Assembly: GCA_016649715.1 (NCBI GenBank)
Contig: JAENXC010000004.1
Coordinates: 1-64,000, forward strand
DNA length: 64,000 nt
Reading direction: 5' to 3'
Origin: Flavobacteriaceae bacterium
Lineage (GTDB): Bacteria; Bacteroidota; Bacteroidia; Flavobacteriales; Flavobacteriaceae
Every line of letters begins with the position of its first letter. Within the stretch, counting starts at the first letter, position 1. A program made the translations under genes and the position numbers. Under the pieces are notes generated by a model. That model was not told the DNA's origin and did no database searches. It saw nothing but the letters and a program-made list of their open reading frames with translations. This document shows, piece after piece, positions 9,169 to 18,664 of the stretch.

Positions 9169-11661
9169 ATGCGTTTCAAATTACTTCTACTTATTGCGTT
9201 ATTTTTTGGTTCTTTTGCCAGTCAGGCTCAAGAATATCTTCAGATGATTGATGCCGGAACTTATAAAGTTCAGGATGTTATTGACAGTGCCGAAGCTTAC
9301 TTTGCCAACAGGGACAAAGGAAGAGGCACTGGTTACAAACCATATAAAAGGTGGGAGTACAACGCCCTTAGAATGGTTAAAGAGGATGGTTACTTACCCA
9401 CCACCGAGGAACGTTTAAATGAATTGGAACTTTGGAATGCATATATGAACAGCACAGCCCAAAACCGTTTGGTTCTTCCCGACAACTGGCAAGAACTTGG
9501 CCCAAAGGCTTGGAATGCCACTTCAGGGTGGAATCCTGGGGTTGGTAGAATTACGGGTCTTGCAATTGAAGAAGGGAATATCAACAATATGATTATCGGT
9601 GCTAATACCGGTGGTGTATGGAAAACCACAGACGCTGCGCAAACATGGACTCCATTATGTGATTATTTTTCAAACCTTTCAGTATATTCAGTTGCTATTG
9701 ACCCTACAAATTCCGACACCTATTTTTTTGGTTCTACAAATGGAAAAATATTTAAATCTATTGATGCAGGTGCAACTTGGAATTTACAGGGAACAATCGG
9801 AAACAGTATTGTGAATAGAATTCTCATAAACCCCACTAATACAAACATGATGTTTGCAACTGCCGAAAATGCAGGAATATATAGATCTACTGATGGCGGG
9901 ACAAACTGGGTAAACGTTATTTCAGGTGACAACAAAGGTTTTGATGTTGAATTCAAACCAGGAGATCTTTCAGTAGTTTATGCTTCGGGAGGTGGTTTTC
10001 ATAAATCAACTGATGGAGGTGCTACTTTTACCACTATAGGCGGTTTCACAAGCGGCCCCAAAATGATTGGGGTTTCTGCTGCCGACGCAAGTGTTGTCTA
10101 TGTTTTGGAAGCTGCGGGAGGCAAATTTGGAGCTTTATATACCTCTAATGACAGCGGGGCCAGTTTTACAAAGCTGAACCACGGAGGCCTTAACTTTTTT
10201 GGTTATAGCACCAGCGGTAACGATAATAATGGTCAAGCTCCCCGCGATATGGCCATAGCTGTAAATCCTACTGACGCAAATGAAGTACATATTGCAGGAA
10301 TCCTTACTTGGCGCTCCATGAACGCGGGGGTCAATTTTACCTGCACCTCAGATTGGGTTCCAGGAAATGCAGGCTCACAAAATATTGGCTATTGTCATGC
10401 AGATGTTGATGATTTGATGTTCTACGGAACAACGCTTTTCGCTATATCCGATGGTGGTATTTATAAAGCTGCGGATACTGGCAATTTAAATGCAAACTAT
10501 TACGAAGACCTTACCACTGGCTTGGGAATTCGTCAATTTTATAAAATTGGGGTTTCCCAAACCGCAGATGTAATTGTTTCTGGAGGTGCCCAAGATAACG
10601 GAACTTCCTGGTACAAACCAGCTGTTGGATGGAGGGATTGGTTGGGTGCTGACGGAATGGAATCATTCATTGATAAAACCAATAGCAATACTTTTTATGG
10701 AACAAGCCAAAATGGTCAATTGTACCGCACTAACAACGGGGGAAATTCCTATTCAGATCTTAATGAGCCAGGTAGTGGCTCAGGAAATTGGGTGACACCT
10801 TTCGAACAGGATCCCGTGATCGCCAATACAATTTATGTGGGGTATAATACTGTCTATAAATCTTCTAATTCTGGAGGTTCTTGGTCAGCCATTTCACAGA
10901 ATTTTGGCTCCAATTTGAATAACTTGAAGATTTCCCCTTCAAACAATCAAATTATGTACGCTTCAAGATCACCATTTATTTATAGAACCACAGATGCCGG
11001 AGCCACAGATTGGACGCAGATGACAGTACCCGGCGGAACAATTAACTCCATTGCCATCAATCCCACAAACCCGAACAAAGTGGCGGTAGCGACAACTGGA
11101 AACGACCGCGTTTTTGTCTCAAACGATGGTGGTGTTACTTGGACAAGCTATAAAATGAACCTACCAAATTTCAGCGCATTGGCGGTTATTTGGGACAATA
11201 ACGGGAAAGATGGACTGTACTTGGGAATGGATTATGGAATCTATTACATAGACAATACTTTTACCGAATGGCAACCGTACAGCAATCTTTTGCCAAACGT
11301 AATAATTAACGAACTGGATATAAACAACACCACCAACACCCTCTATGCCGGCACCTACGGAAGAGGTCTTTGGGCTTCCCCCTTGGTGGATAGCTCTGCG
11401 GGAGTGGAAGATGTAATTTCAGAAAGCAGCGTAAGCATATATCCAAACCCTGCAACTTCAGAAATAACAATCGCTTTGCCGAAATCGATGAATGCTGAAA
11501 TACGGATTTTTGACGTTACCGGAAAACTTTTGGCTTACAAACCCCAGGCATTGATAGAAAGCAAGCATACAATGAATGTTTCAGCGCTTCATTCGGGAGT
11601 GTATTTTGTTCGTATCAATAGCGAAGAAGGCACCGCCACTAAAAAATTGCTTATAAACTAA
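9169..11661 (+). CDS. T9SS-secreted beta-propeller protein with Asp-box repeats
   Basis: Exported protein of 830 residues with signal peptide MRFKLLLLIALFFGSFASQAQ. Repeated S/T-x-D-x-G-x-T-W Asp boxes (KTTDAAQTW, KSIDAGATW, RSTDGGTNW, KSTDGGATF, VSNDGGVTW) mark VPS10/BNR-like propeller blades, covering residues ~120-740. The last ~75 residues (SIYPNPATSE ... GVYFVRIN) are a T9SS type A sorting domain, so the protein should reach the cell surface or medium. Similar proteins are glycosidases, adhesins or of unknown role. No catalytic assignment is possible. It stands alone and ends at a terminator. Confidence 0.9.
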   Translation: MRFKLLLLIALFFGSFASQAQEYLQMIDAGTYKVQDVIDSAEAYFANRDKGRGTGYKPYKRWEYNALRMVKEDGYLPTTEERLNELELWNAYMNSTAQNRLVLPDNWQELGPKAWNATSGWNPGVGRITGLAIEEGNINNMIIGANTGGVWKTTDAAQTWTPLCDYFSNLSVYSVAIDPTNSDTYFFGSTNGKIFKSIDAGATWNLQGTIGNSIVNRILINPTNTNMMFATAENAGIYRSTDGGTNWVNVISGDNKGFDVEFKPGDLSVVYASGGGFHKSTDGGATFTTIGGFTSGPKMIGVSAADASVVYVLEAAGGKFGALYTSNDSGASFTKLNHGGLNFFGYSTSGNDNNGQAPRDMAIAVNPTDANEVHIAGILTWRSMNAGVNFTCTSDWVPGNAGSQNIGYCHADVDDLMFYGTTLFAISDGGIYKAADTGNLNANYYEDLTTGLGIRQFYKIGVSQTADVIVSGGAQDNGTSWYKPAVGWRDWLGADGMESFIDKTNSNTFYGTSQNGQLYRTNNGGNSYSDLNEPGSGSGNWVTPFEQDPVIANTIYVGYNTVYKSSNSGGSWSAISQNFGSNLNNLKISPSNNQIMYASRSPFIYRTTDAGATDWTQMTVPGGTINSIAINPTNPNKVAVATTGNDRVFVSNDGGVTWTSYKMNLPNFSALAVIWDNNGKDGLYLGMDYGIYYIDNTFTEWQPYSNLLPNVIINELDINNTTNTLYAGTYGRGLWASPLVDSSAGVEDVISESSVSIYPNPATSEITIALPKSMNAEIRIFDVTGKLLAYKPQALIESKHTMNVSALHSGVYFVRINSEEGTATKKLLIN

Positions 11662-11680
11662 GAATCATTTTTATAGTAGG

Positions 11681-11722
11681 AATGCTTCAGGGAAAATCTC
11701 CTTTTTCTGAAGCATTTTTTTT
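11681..11722 (+). terminator. Intrinsic terminator after the propeller gene
   Basis: Stem AATGCTTCAG (11681-11690) with CTGAAGCATT (11707-11716), followed by a T run to 11722; 20 nt past the stop codon. Confidence 0.8.
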
Positions 11723-11745
11723 ATCTTGGCAGCAGGAAAAATGCT

Positions 11746-12366
11746 ATGGAATTTTCTTCAAAACTTCTTGAAAATGCGGTAAACGAAATGTCCCAACTTC
11801 CCGGAATTGGCAAGCGGACCGCCCTGCGTTTGGTGCTTCATTTACTGAAACAGCCCAAGGAGCAATCGCAAAAATTGGCGGCCAGTTTGGTAAAGATGCG
11901 CGAGGAAATAAATTTTTGCGACAACTGCCACAACATCAGCGATACGAAGCTTTGCGAAATCTGCGCCAACCCGCGCCGCGATGAGCAATTGGTATGCGTG
12001 GTTGAAGACATTCGCGACGTGATGGCAATAGAAAACACCAGCCAATATCGCGGCCATTATCATGTTTTGGGAGGAAAAATCTCGCCAATGGACGGCGTTG
12101 GCCCTGGCGATTTGACCATTCCCTCACTTGTTGAAAAAGTAAAAGCAGGAAACGTCCGCGAACTTATTTTTGCACTCAGCTCAACTATGGAAGGCGATAC
12201 TACAAATTTCTATATATACAGACAGATAGAGGCTTACAATATAATCACCACAACGATTGCCCGTGGCATTTCGGTGGGCGATGAACTGGAATATGCCGAT
12301 GAAGTTACCTTGGGCAGAAGTATTTTGCACCGTATTCCGTTTGAATCTTCACTAAAAAGTCTGTAG
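11746..12366 (+). CDS. recR: Recombination protein RecR
   Basis: Acts with RecO (and RecF) to load RecA at gaps in single-stranded DNA. 206 residues, normal length. The N-terminal helix-hairpin-helix ([12 protein letters not shown], 18-29) is followed by a four-Cys zinc finger (C58, C61, C70, C73) and a Toprim domain starting at [13 protein letters not shown], with the C-terminal [21 protein letters not shown] signature. The recR stop is followed after only 2 nt by the repeated leader element that precedes the next gene, so the two may be co-transcribed. Confidence 0.97.
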   Translation: MEFSSKLLENAVNEMSQLPGIGKRTALRLVLHLLKQPKEQSQKLAASLVKMREEINFCDNCHNISDTKLCEICANPRRDEQLVCVVEDIRDVMAIENTSQYRGHYHVLGGKISPMDGVGPGDLTIPSLVEKVKAGNVRELIFALSSTMEGDTTNFYIYRQIEAYNIITTTIARGISVGDELEYADEVTLGRSILHRIPFESSLKSL

Positions 12367-12368
12367 TT

Positions 12369-12453
12369 TGAAATGCCCAAATGCAATTAGCTAACCAATC
12401 AAAGATGTATATTAGGGCATTACAACTTCCTATATCTAAAATATTTAATACTG
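12369..12453 (+). repeat. Dispersed leader element, copy A (short form, no central palindrome)
   Basis: 85 bp filling nearly the whole gap between the recR stop and the glycosyltransferase ATG. It shares with copies at 27541, 38947 and 56847 the 5' TGAAATGCCC, the central AAGATGTATATT and GGGCATT, and the 3' CTTCCTAT...AAATATT...AC(A/T)GATGAA, which runs into the start codon. Arms AATGCCC (12372-12378) and GGGCATT (12415-12421) can pair. The GC-rich centre of copies B and C is absent. A reading frame TTG AAA TGC stops after eight codons. Confidence 0.8.
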
Positions 12454-13575
12454 ATGAAGCTTTCCGTTGTTATCCTTAATTATAATGTGCGCTATTTTTT
12501 GGAACAGTGTATTCTTTCTGTCCAAAAGGCAATCGAAAATCTGGATGCCGAAATCATTGTGATAGACAATGATTCCAAGGACGGGAGTTGCCAAATGGTC
12601 AAGACCCTTTTTCCAAATGTTGTTTTAATTGAAAACAAAGAAAATGTGGGTTTTAGCAGAGCGAACAATCAAGCAGTTGCCGTTGCGAAAGGGGAGTACA
12701 TTTGTATTTTAAACCCCGATACAGCAGTTGCCGAAGACACCTTTAAACAAGCGATTAAATATTCTGAAAGCGTTGAGAACATCGGTGCTTTGGGTGTTTA
12801 TTTAATGGATGGTACGGGAAATTTTTTGCCCGAAAGCAAGCGCAATCTTCCCACGCCAAAAGTCTCATTGTTGAAACTTACGGGCTTTACCCAGAAATAT
12901 TACGCAAACCAGTTACCAGAAACTTCCAGTGGCGAAACAGCGGTTTTGGTCGGCGCATTTATGCTGCTCAAACGAAGTATTTACAATGAAGTGGGCGGTT
13001 TTGACGAAGACTATTTTATGTATGGCGAAGACATAGACCTATCCTATAAAATTACGCAGGCGGGTTATAAAAACCATTATTTGGGAAGCACTACAATCCT
13101 GCACTACAAAGGCGAAAGCACTAAAAAGGACGAAGCCTATTTTGAGCGGTTTTACGGTGCGATGCAGATTTTTTACAAGAAACATTTCCGCAGAAATTTT
13201 CTGTTGGAAGGTTCGGTTTCCGCTGGGGTTGCTTTGGCTAAAAAAGCACGAAAATTTTCTTCGGAAACGAAAAACAAGAAGTCCCAAAAAGTTGAAAGAA
13301 ACTATTTTTTTACAGAAAATATCGAGTTGCTCGAAAAACTTTCGGAAGCAACCGAAGCGGTTTTTCAAATAGCTTCAAAAAATGTACACTCCCAGATTAC
13401 GCTTAAAAACAGTTTGTTGGTCTTTGATGCCGAATACATTTCCTATAAAGAAATTTTCCAACTGATGAAACAGTTGAAGGGAAATAACAATCTTTTTCGC
13501 ATTCGCCCTCCCGGCTGCAATTTCATTATAGGAAGCGACCAAAGTGACGAAAAGGGCGGGGTAGTCGTTTTTTAA
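12454..13575 (+). CDS. Family 2 glycosyltransferase
   Basis: Cytosolic or membrane-associated GT-A enzyme of 373 residues. The N-terminus LSVVILNYNVRYFLEQC and IIVIDNDSKDGS are the nucleotide-sugar binding region. LNPDTAV carries the metal-binding DxD-like residue, and GGFDEDYFMYGEDIDLSYK is the acceptor-site ED motif. It resembles rhamnosyltransferase-like GT2 proteins; the sugar and acceptor are unknown. The C-terminal ~110 residues beyond the GT domain end with FRIRPPGCNFIIG and have no recognised domain. Its start codon lies at the end of leader element copy A. Confidence 0.88.
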   Translation: MKLSVVILNYNVRYFLEQCILSVQKAIENLDAEIIVIDNDSKDGSCQMVKTLFPNVVLIENKENVGFSRANNQAVAVAKGEYICILNPDTAVAEDTFKQAIKYSESVENIGALGVYLMDGTGNFLPESKRNLPTPKVSLLKLTGFTQKYYANQLPETSSGETAVLVGAFMLLKRSIYNEVGGFDEDYFMYGEDIDLSYKITQAGYKNHYLGSTTILHYKGESTKKDEAYFERFYGAMQIFYKKHFRRNFLLEGSVSAGVALAKKARKFSSETKNKKSQKVERNYFFTENIELLEKLSEATEAVFQIASKNVHSQITLKNSLLVFDAEYISYKEIFQLMKQLKGNNNLFRIRPPGCNFIIGSDQSDEKGGVVVF

Positions 13576-13632
13576 GTAATTTGAAACCCAAAACGAACAA
13601 ATTTTAACTAATTTTGCAGACTTAACTTGACA

Positions 13633-13652
13633 CCCTGAGCGCAGTCGAAGGG
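13633..13652. repeat. Short dispersed motif with GAGCGCAGTCGAAG core
   Basis: CCCTGAGCGCAGTCGAAGGG is a 20-bp imperfect palindrome just before the E2 gene. Its core GAGCGCAGTCGAAG recurs inside leader element copy D (56847-56956), where it replaces the CCTGCC-type centre. Confidence 0.55.
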
Positions 13653-13669
13653 TTGAATTTTGAATCCTT

Positions 13670-15031
13670 ATGGCAAAATTTGAATTGAAACTACCCAAAA
13701 TGGGCGAAAGCGTTGCAGAAGCAACCCTTACCAACTGGCTAAAAGAAGTGGGCGACACCATTGAAGCCGATGAAGCTGTGCTTGAAATAGCCACCGATAA
13801 AGTGGACAGCGAAGTGCCAAGCGAGGTGGATGGGGTTTTGTTGGAAAAACTTTTCAACGTCGATGATGTGGTGCAAGTGGGTCAAACCATAGCTATAATT
13901 GAAATCAAAGGCGGAAGCAACGGAACAGAAAAAACCGTAACCGAAAGCACGCCTTCCCCCGAAGAAGCCCTAACCTCCGCTAAAGCTTTGGAGGGCACGG
14001 GAAAAGAAGTTGAAAAGCATGTTGAAACTGCCAAACAAGCAACACAAGCGCCTATTGAAAATAATGGCGATCGTTTCTATTCCCCATTGGTAAAAAACAT
14101 TGCCACAGCCGAAAGTATTTCGCAAGCAGAACTCGACGGAATTTCGGGTACGGGAAAAGATGGCCGCGTAACCAAAAACGATATTTTAACGTATGTGGAA
14201 AACCGTTCTTCGGTAAAAACACAACCGCAACCGCAAACGATTGTTGAAGCCAAAGGCCCTGAAACAGTGAAAGAACAGCCTTCAGAGCCAACAAAACCGA
14301 AAGCTTCGGTTTTAGTAAACAGCGAAGACGAAGTAATAGAAATGACACGAATGGGCAAACTCATTGCCCACCACATGGTTGAAAGTACCCAAACTTCGGC
14401 ACATGTTCAATCTTTTGTGGAGTGTGATGTTACCAACGTTTGGAACTGGAGAAATAAAGTGAAAGGCGCTTTTGCAAAACGCGAAGGCGAGAACCTGACC
14501 TTTACCCCAATATTTATGGAAGCAGTGGCAAAAGCGCTGAAAGACTTCCCAATGATGAATATTGCGGTTGATGGCAACAATATCATTAAGCGTAAAAACA
14601 TAAACCTGGGAATGGCCGCTTCCTTGCCCGATGGCAATTTAATTGTCCCCGTAATCAAAAACGCAGACCGATTGAACTTGTTGGGAATGAGCAAAGCCGT
14701 AAACGATCTTGCAAACCGAGCTCGCGAAAACAAGCTGAAACCGGACGAAATACAAGGCGGAACTTACACCGTTACAAACGTTGGAACCTTCGGAAGCATT
14801 ATGGGCACACCTATAATAAACCAACCTCAAGTAGGTATTCTGGCTTTGGGTGCTATTCGCAAAGTACCTGCCGTTATTGAAACCCCTGAAGGCGATTTCA
14901 TCGGTATCCGTTTCAAAATGTTCCTCTCGCACAGTTATGACCACAGGGTTGTAAATGGCGCTTTGGGTGGACAATTCGTAAAACGAGTTGCGGATTATTT
15001 GGAAGCTTGGGACGTTAATAGAGAGATATAA
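13670..15031 (+). CDS. Dihydrolipoamide acyltransferase, 2-oxoacid dehydrogenase E2
   Basis: Core E2 subunit that transfers acyl groups from lipoamide to CoA; cytosolic. 453 residues. A lipoyl domain at 1-80 has EIATDKVDSEVPS with the lipoylated Lys44. A peripheral-subunit-binding domain (YSPLVKNIATAESIS ... GRVTKNDILTYV) sits at ~138-180 after a charged linker. The catalytic domain ends with SHSYDHRVVNGALGG, holding the active-site His. The DKVDSEVPS and linker style fit branched-chain or generic E2 rather than the pyruvate E2 with its own operon. No E1 or E3 gene is nearby, so the substrate is unresolved. Confidence 0.9.
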   Translation: MAKFELKLPKMGESVAEATLTNWLKEVGDTIEADEAVLEIATDKVDSEVPSEVDGVLLEKLFNVDDVVQVGQTIAIIEIKGGSNGTEKTVTESTPSPEEALTSAKALEGTGKEVEKHVETAKQATQAPIENNGDRFYSPLVKNIATAESISQAELDGISGTGKDGRVTKNDILTYVENRSSVKTQPQPQTIVEAKGPETVKEQPSEPTKPKASVLVNSEDEVIEMTRMGKLIAHHMVESTQTSAHVQSFVECDVTNVWNWRNKVKGAFAKREGENLTFTPIFMEAVAKALKDFPMMNIAVDGNNIIKRKNINLGMAASLPDGNLIVPVIKNADRLNLLGMSKAVNDLANRARENKLKPDEIQGGTYTVTNVGTFGSIMGTPIINQPQVGILALGAIRKVPAVIETPEGDFIGIRFKMFLSHSYDHRVVNGALGGQFVKRVADYLEAWDVNREI

Positions 15032-15051
15032 TTTCAAAATAACATAATTTA

Positions 15052-15083
15052 AAAAGGGGATTTTGAATTCAAAGTCCCCTTTT
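15052..15083 (+). terminator. Intrinsic terminator after the E2 gene
   Basis: A long hairpin, AAAAGGGGA paired with TCCCCTTTT around a near-palindromic TTTTGAATTCAAAG core, followed by TCTTTTTA. It begins 20 nt after the E2 stop. Confidence 0.85.
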
Positions 15084-15118
15084 CTTTTTATATCTTCTTT
15101 CAAAACTTCAATAAAAAG

Positions 15119-15126
15119 TATCTTTG
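15119..15126 (+). promoter_or_regulatory. -7 box TATCTTTG for the exonuclease gene
   Basis: Perfect match to the Bacteroidota -7 consensus TAnnTTTG, 17 nt before ATG 15144. It lies inside the longer possible reading frame from 15063, which argues for the later start codon. Confidence 0.7.
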
Positions 15127-15143
15127 CACGACAAAACAAAACA

Positions 15144-15917
15144 ATGGAACTCAACTTAAAAAAACCGATCTGTTTTTTCGACCTTGAAACCACGGGAATA
15201 AATGTGGCAACAGACAGAATTGTGGAAATTGCAATCTTGAAAGTATTCCCAAACGGGAACAAGGAAAGCCACACTTGGCGCGTAAACCCAGAAATGCCCA
15301 TTCCCGAAGGGGCTTCCGCAATTCACGGAATTACCGATGAAATGGTCGCCAATGAGCCCACTTTTAAAGAACTGGCCACAAAAGTGTACGCTTTGATTAA
15401 GGATAGCGACCTTGGCGGGTTCAACTCCAACCGTTTTGATATTCCGTTGCTTGCCGAAGAACTGCTCCGTGCCGAAATTGATTTCGATTTAAAAAAGGCA
15501 CTCTCGGTGGACGTTCAAACTATTTTTCACAAAATGGAAAAACGCACCTTGGAAGCCGCTTATAAATTCTACTGCGATAAAGATTTAAAAGATGCACACA
15601 GCGCAGCGGCTGATACAAATGCGACTTATGAAGTTTTAAAGGCACAGTTGGAAAGATACGGCGAATTGGAAAACGACATCAACTTTTTGGCAGATTTCAG
15701 CTCGCACAGGGACCATGCAGATTTTGCGGGTTTCATCAGTTATAACGAAGAGGGCATTGAGGTTTTTTCTTTCGGAAAATACAAAGGGAGTTTGGTTACG
15801 GAAATTATGGAGAAGGATTCCGGTTATTTCGGATGGTTGCTACACGCTGATTTTCCGCTTTATACCAAAAAAGTATTGACGCGAATCCGACTTCAAAAGT
15901 TGAACACAAAGCTTTAA
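15144..15917 (+). CDS. DnaQ-like 3'-5' exonuclease
   Basis: 257-residue DEDD-family nuclease. Exo I is ICFFDLETTGI (Asp and Glu metal ligands), exo II is GGFNSNRFDIPLL, and exo III is DAHSAAADTNATYEVL, with a His five residues before the final Asp (DEDDh type). The C-terminal ~70 residues (VFSFGKYKGSLVTEIM ... FPLYTKKVL) match the extension often found on such exonucleases in this phylum. It may be a polymerase III epsilon-like proofreader or a general exonuclease. The ATG at 15144 was chosen over 15063 because of the promoter box. Seven nt separate it from the next gene. Confidence 0.9.
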   Translation: MELNLKKPICFFDLETTGINVATDRIVEIAILKVFPNGNKESHTWRVNPEMPIPEGASAIHGITDEMVANEPTFKELATKVYALIKDSDLGGFNSNRFDIPLLAEELLRAEIDFDLKKALSVDVQTIFHKMEKRTLEAAYKFYCDKDLKDAHSAAADTNATYEVLKAQLERYGELENDINFLADFSSHRDHADFAGFISYNEEGIEVFSFGKYKGSLVTEIMEKDSGYFGWLLHADFPLYTKKVLTRIRLQKLNTKL

Positions 15918-15924
15918 CCTCAAA

Positions 15925-16536
15925 ATGAAAATAATCTGCATAGGTCGAAATTATGCCGACCATATAAGCGAGCTGAAAAGCGCCACCCCAACCGAGCCTG
16001 TTATTTTTTTGAAGCCGGACACAGCACTATTATTAAAAAAACAGGCGTTTTTTATTCCCGAGTTTTCCAATGATGTACACCACGAAGTGGAATTGTTGGT
16101 CCGTATCAATAAAATAGGAAAGCATATTGACCAAAGATTTGCACATAAATATTATGACGAGATTGGATTGGGAATTGACTTCACTGCAAGGGATTTACAA
16201 ACGGAATTAAAGGCAAAAGGTTTACCTTGGGAAAAGGCAAAAGCCTTTGACGGTGCTGCGGTTGTGGGAAATTTCATAAAAAAAGACGAGTTTTTTGACT
16301 TAAATAACATAGAATTCAGCTTAAAACGGAATGAAAAAACGGTTCAAAAGGGCAATTCTATGCTGATGATATGGAAAATTGATGCTTTAATCGAATATGT
16401 TTCAAAATATTTTACCCTGAAAATAGGAGATATTATCTTTACCGGAACTCCCGCAGGTGTTAGCAAGGTTGAAGCTAATGATGTTTTGACGGGGTTTATT
16501 GGAAAAACCGAAATGTTTTCCATAAAAGTAAAGTAG
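15925..16536 (+). CDS. Fumarylacetoacetate hydrolase family protein
   Basis: 203-residue metal-dependent FAH-fold enzyme, possibly an acylpyruvase or 2-keto acid hydratase/decarboxylase type. Visible family features are KIICIGRNYADHISELK at the N-terminus, FLKPDTALL, the metal ligands in HHEVELLV, GIDFTARDLQ, KAFDGAAVVG and the C-terminal GDIIFTGTPAGV. The short single-domain length fits the YcgM-like group rather than true fumarylacetoacetase. Likely in one transcript with the genes on both sides (7 nt and 1 nt spacing). The substrate is unknown. Confidence 0.9.
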   Translation: MKIICIGRNYADHISELKSATPTEPVIFLKPDTALLLKKQAFFIPEFSNDVHHEVELLVRINKIGKHIDQRFAHKYYDEIGLGIDFTARDLQTELKAKGLPWEKAKAFDGAAVVGNFIKKDEFFDLNNIEFSLKRNEKTVQKGNSMLMIWKIDALIEYVSKYFTLKIGDIIFTGTPAGVSKVEANDVLTGFIGKTEMFSIKVK

Positions 16537-16537
16537 A

Positions 16538-16879
16538 ATGATAAAGTATTATACAAAAGAAAGCCTTAATGAAATCGCCGATGGCGATCAGGATTTTTTA
16601 AAAATATTGGCACAGACTTTTTTGGATGAAATCTCTCCTGATTTACGTTCAATGGAAGAGGCCATTGTTAATGAAAATAGGGAATTGGCCTATCAATTTG
16701 CCCATAAAATGAAACCCAATTTTGAGATGTTTGGCATAGACGTGCTAAAGGATATTACCAATATTGAAACTTGGACTAAAACCTCTAAAAATACAGCTTC
16801 AGTTCTTCCATCACTGGAAAACGTAATTATTACATTAAACCACGTTTTTGACGAGCTGAGAGAAGACTTCCAATTATAA
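16538..16879 (+). CDS. Hpt-domain (histidine phosphotransfer) protein
   Basis: 113-residue helical protein. QFAHKMKPNFEMFGID holds the phosphoacceptor His in the H-K-x-K-P pattern of Hpt domains. It has no kinase or receiver domain, so it should relay phosphate between a hybrid kinase and a response regulator encoded elsewhere. It starts 1 nt after the FAH-family stop and ends 1 nt before cinA, so it is embedded in a tight operon. Confidence 0.82.
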   Translation: MIKYYTKESLNEIADGDQDFLKILAQTFLDEISPDLRSMEEAIVNENRELAYQFAHKMKPNFEMFGIDVLKDITNIETWTKTSKNTASVLPSLENVIITLNHVFDELREDFQL

Positions 16880-16880
16880 C

Positions 16881-18128
16881 ATGTTTGCAGAAATTATTAC
16901 CATAGGCGATGAGATTCTCATAGGCCAAATTGTTGATACAAATTCAGCCTATATTTCAAAAGAGCTGAACAAAATAGGGGTAAAGGTTTATCAAATTACC
17001 TCTGTTCAAGATGACCGCACTCATATTTTGCAAGCTTTTGAAGCTGCGAAAAATCACGCAGACCTCGTTATTGTCACGGGCGGATTGGGCCCTACCAAAG
17101 ACGATATAACCAAACAGACATTCTGTGATTTTTTTGACGATACTTTGGTTGAAGACCAAACTGTGGTTGAAAATGTAAAAGAACTTTTCAAAAAATACCA
17201 GCTCAACAAACCGTTGCCCGCAAATTTCCTGCAAGCGATGGTACCTTCCAAAGCAACAGTCTTGATGAACTTGCAAGGCACCGCGCCAGGAATGTGGATG
17301 GAGAAAGACGAAACCGTTTTTGTTTCCCTGCCCGGAGTGCCCTATGAAATGAAGCATTTGTTGCAGGAAGAAGTTTTGCCGAGAGTGGTAAAACGTTTCA
17401 ACAGACCTTTTATATACCACAAAACGCTTTTAACCTACGGTTTGGGCGAAAGCGCAATTGCAGAAAGGATTGCCGATTGGGAGGACAGTTTGCCGGAAAA
17501 TATAAAACTCGCTTATCTGCCTTCTTTGGGAAAAGTCCGGTTACGATTGTCATCAAGCGGCAATAATGAAAAAAATTTAAGGGAAAGCATAGATTTGCGA
17601 ATGGTAGTTTTAAGAGAGCTGCTTTCGGATGTCGCAATAGGATATGAAGCCGAAACGACTATTATTAGTAGGATTGCTCATATTCTCAATCAAAAAAAAC
17701 AAACATTGAGTTTGGCGGAAAGTTGTACGGGTGGAGCTTTGGTGAAAGAAATAACCACTGAAGCAGGCGCTTCTTCCTTTTTCTTGGGAAGCATTGTTCC
17801 CTACAAAACGGAACTAAAAACCAAATTATTGAGCGTCCCAGCTTCCTTGATTGAAAAATATACTGTGATAAGTATTGAAGTGGCGGAAAGTATGGCAACA
17901 AATTGCTGTAAACTTTTCAGTACAGATTATGCCATTGCCACCACGGGAATTGCGGGCCCCACAAAAGGCGATGGAGAAGACGAAGTGGGCACGGTATGTA
18001 TTGCTATTGCTTCGCCAAGCGGTGTTGTTTCGGAAAAATTCAGCTTTGGGAATGACCGATATCGCGTGATTGAAAAGACCACAAACAAAGCCTTCGAAAT
18101 GCTTTTGAAAGAAATTTCAAAAAACTGA
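16881..18128 (+). CDS. cinA: CinA-family nicotinamide-nucleotide amidase
   Basis: 415 residues, the full two-domain CinA. The N-terminal MoCF/COG1058 domain has AEIITIGDEILIGQIVDTNS and VTGGLGPTKDDIT (ADP-ribose pyrophosphatase activity in characterised members). The C-terminal PncC amidase domain has LSLAESCTGGALVKEIT with the catalytic Ser and ATTGIAGPTKGDGEDEVGTV. PncC hydrolyses NMN to recycle NAD. It is the last gene of the exonuclease-FAH-Hpt-cinA run and 77 nt before rpmB. Confidence 0.95.
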   Translation: MFAEIITIGDEILIGQIVDTNSAYISKELNKIGVKVYQITSVQDDRTHILQAFEAAKNHADLVIVTGGLGPTKDDITKQTFCDFFDDTLVEDQTVVENVKELFKKYQLNKPLPANFLQAMVPSKATVLMNLQGTAPGMWMEKDETVFVSLPGVPYEMKHLLQEEVLPRVVKRFNRPFIYHKTLLTYGLGESAIAERIADWEDSLPENIKLAYLPSLGKVRLRLSSSGNNEKNLRESIDLRMVVLRELLSDVAIGYEAETTIISRIAHILNQKKQTLSLAESCTGGALVKEITTEAGASSFFLGSIVPYKTELKTKLLSVPASLIEKYTVISIEVAESMATNCCKLFSTDYAIATTGIAGPTKGDGEDEVGTVCIAIASPSGVVSEKFSFGNDRYRVIEKTTNKAFEMLLKEISKN

Positions 18129-18205
18129 TTTTCTTTTGTTGTACATCACAAAAGAATTACTTAAATTTGCACCCTGTTTTAAAATAACTTAAAAAAGTTA
18201 AGGAA

Positions 18206-18445
18206 ATGTCAAGAGTTTGTGAACTTACCGGAAAGAAAGCGATGGTTGGAAACAACGTGTCGCACGCGATGAATAAAACCAAACGTAAGTTTGATGTAAA
18301 TTTGCTTAAAAAGCGTTTTTACATTCCTGAAGAAGACAAGTGGGTAACCCTTCGTGTTTCGGCTTCAGCAATAAAAAACATCAATAAAAAAGGAATTTCT
18401 GCGGTTATGAAAGAGGCCCGTGAAAAAGGCTTTTTAACTAAATAA
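18206..18445 (+). CDS. rpmB: 50S ribosomal protein L28
   Basis: 79-residue basic protein. MSRVCELTGKKAMVGNNVSHA is the L28 N-terminus, followed by TKRKFDVNL and ASAIKNINKKGI. It is part of a ribosomal-protein run with rpmG (28 nt) and the DUF4295 gene. Confidence 0.97.
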   Translation: MSRVCELTGKKAMVGNNVSHAMNKTKRKFDVNLLKKRFYIPEEDKWVTLRVSASAIKNINKKGISAVMKEAREKGFLTK

Positions 18446-18473
18446 TTGCAATAATCAATAAAGTCCGTTTACA

Positions 18474-18656
18474 ATGGCTAAAAAAGGAAATAGAGTACAA
18501 GTAATTTTGGAGTGCACAGAGCACAAGGAGTCAGGGCAGCCTGGAACTTCGCGTTACATCACTACCAAAAATAAAAAGAATACACCGGACAGAATGGAGT
18601 TGAAGAAATTCAACCCAATCCTTAAGAAAATGACGGTTCATAAAGAGATTAAATAA
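18474..18656 (+). CDS. rpmG: 50S ribosomal protein L33
   Basis: 60 residues. [17 protein letters not shown] and [21 protein letters not shown] are L33. Only one Cys is present, so this is a zinc-free form lacking the CxxC pairs. Confidence 0.97.
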   Translation: MAKKGNRVQVILECTEHKESGQPGTSRYITTKNKKNTPDRMELKKFNPILKKMTVHKEIK

Positions 18657-18664
18657 TATAGGTC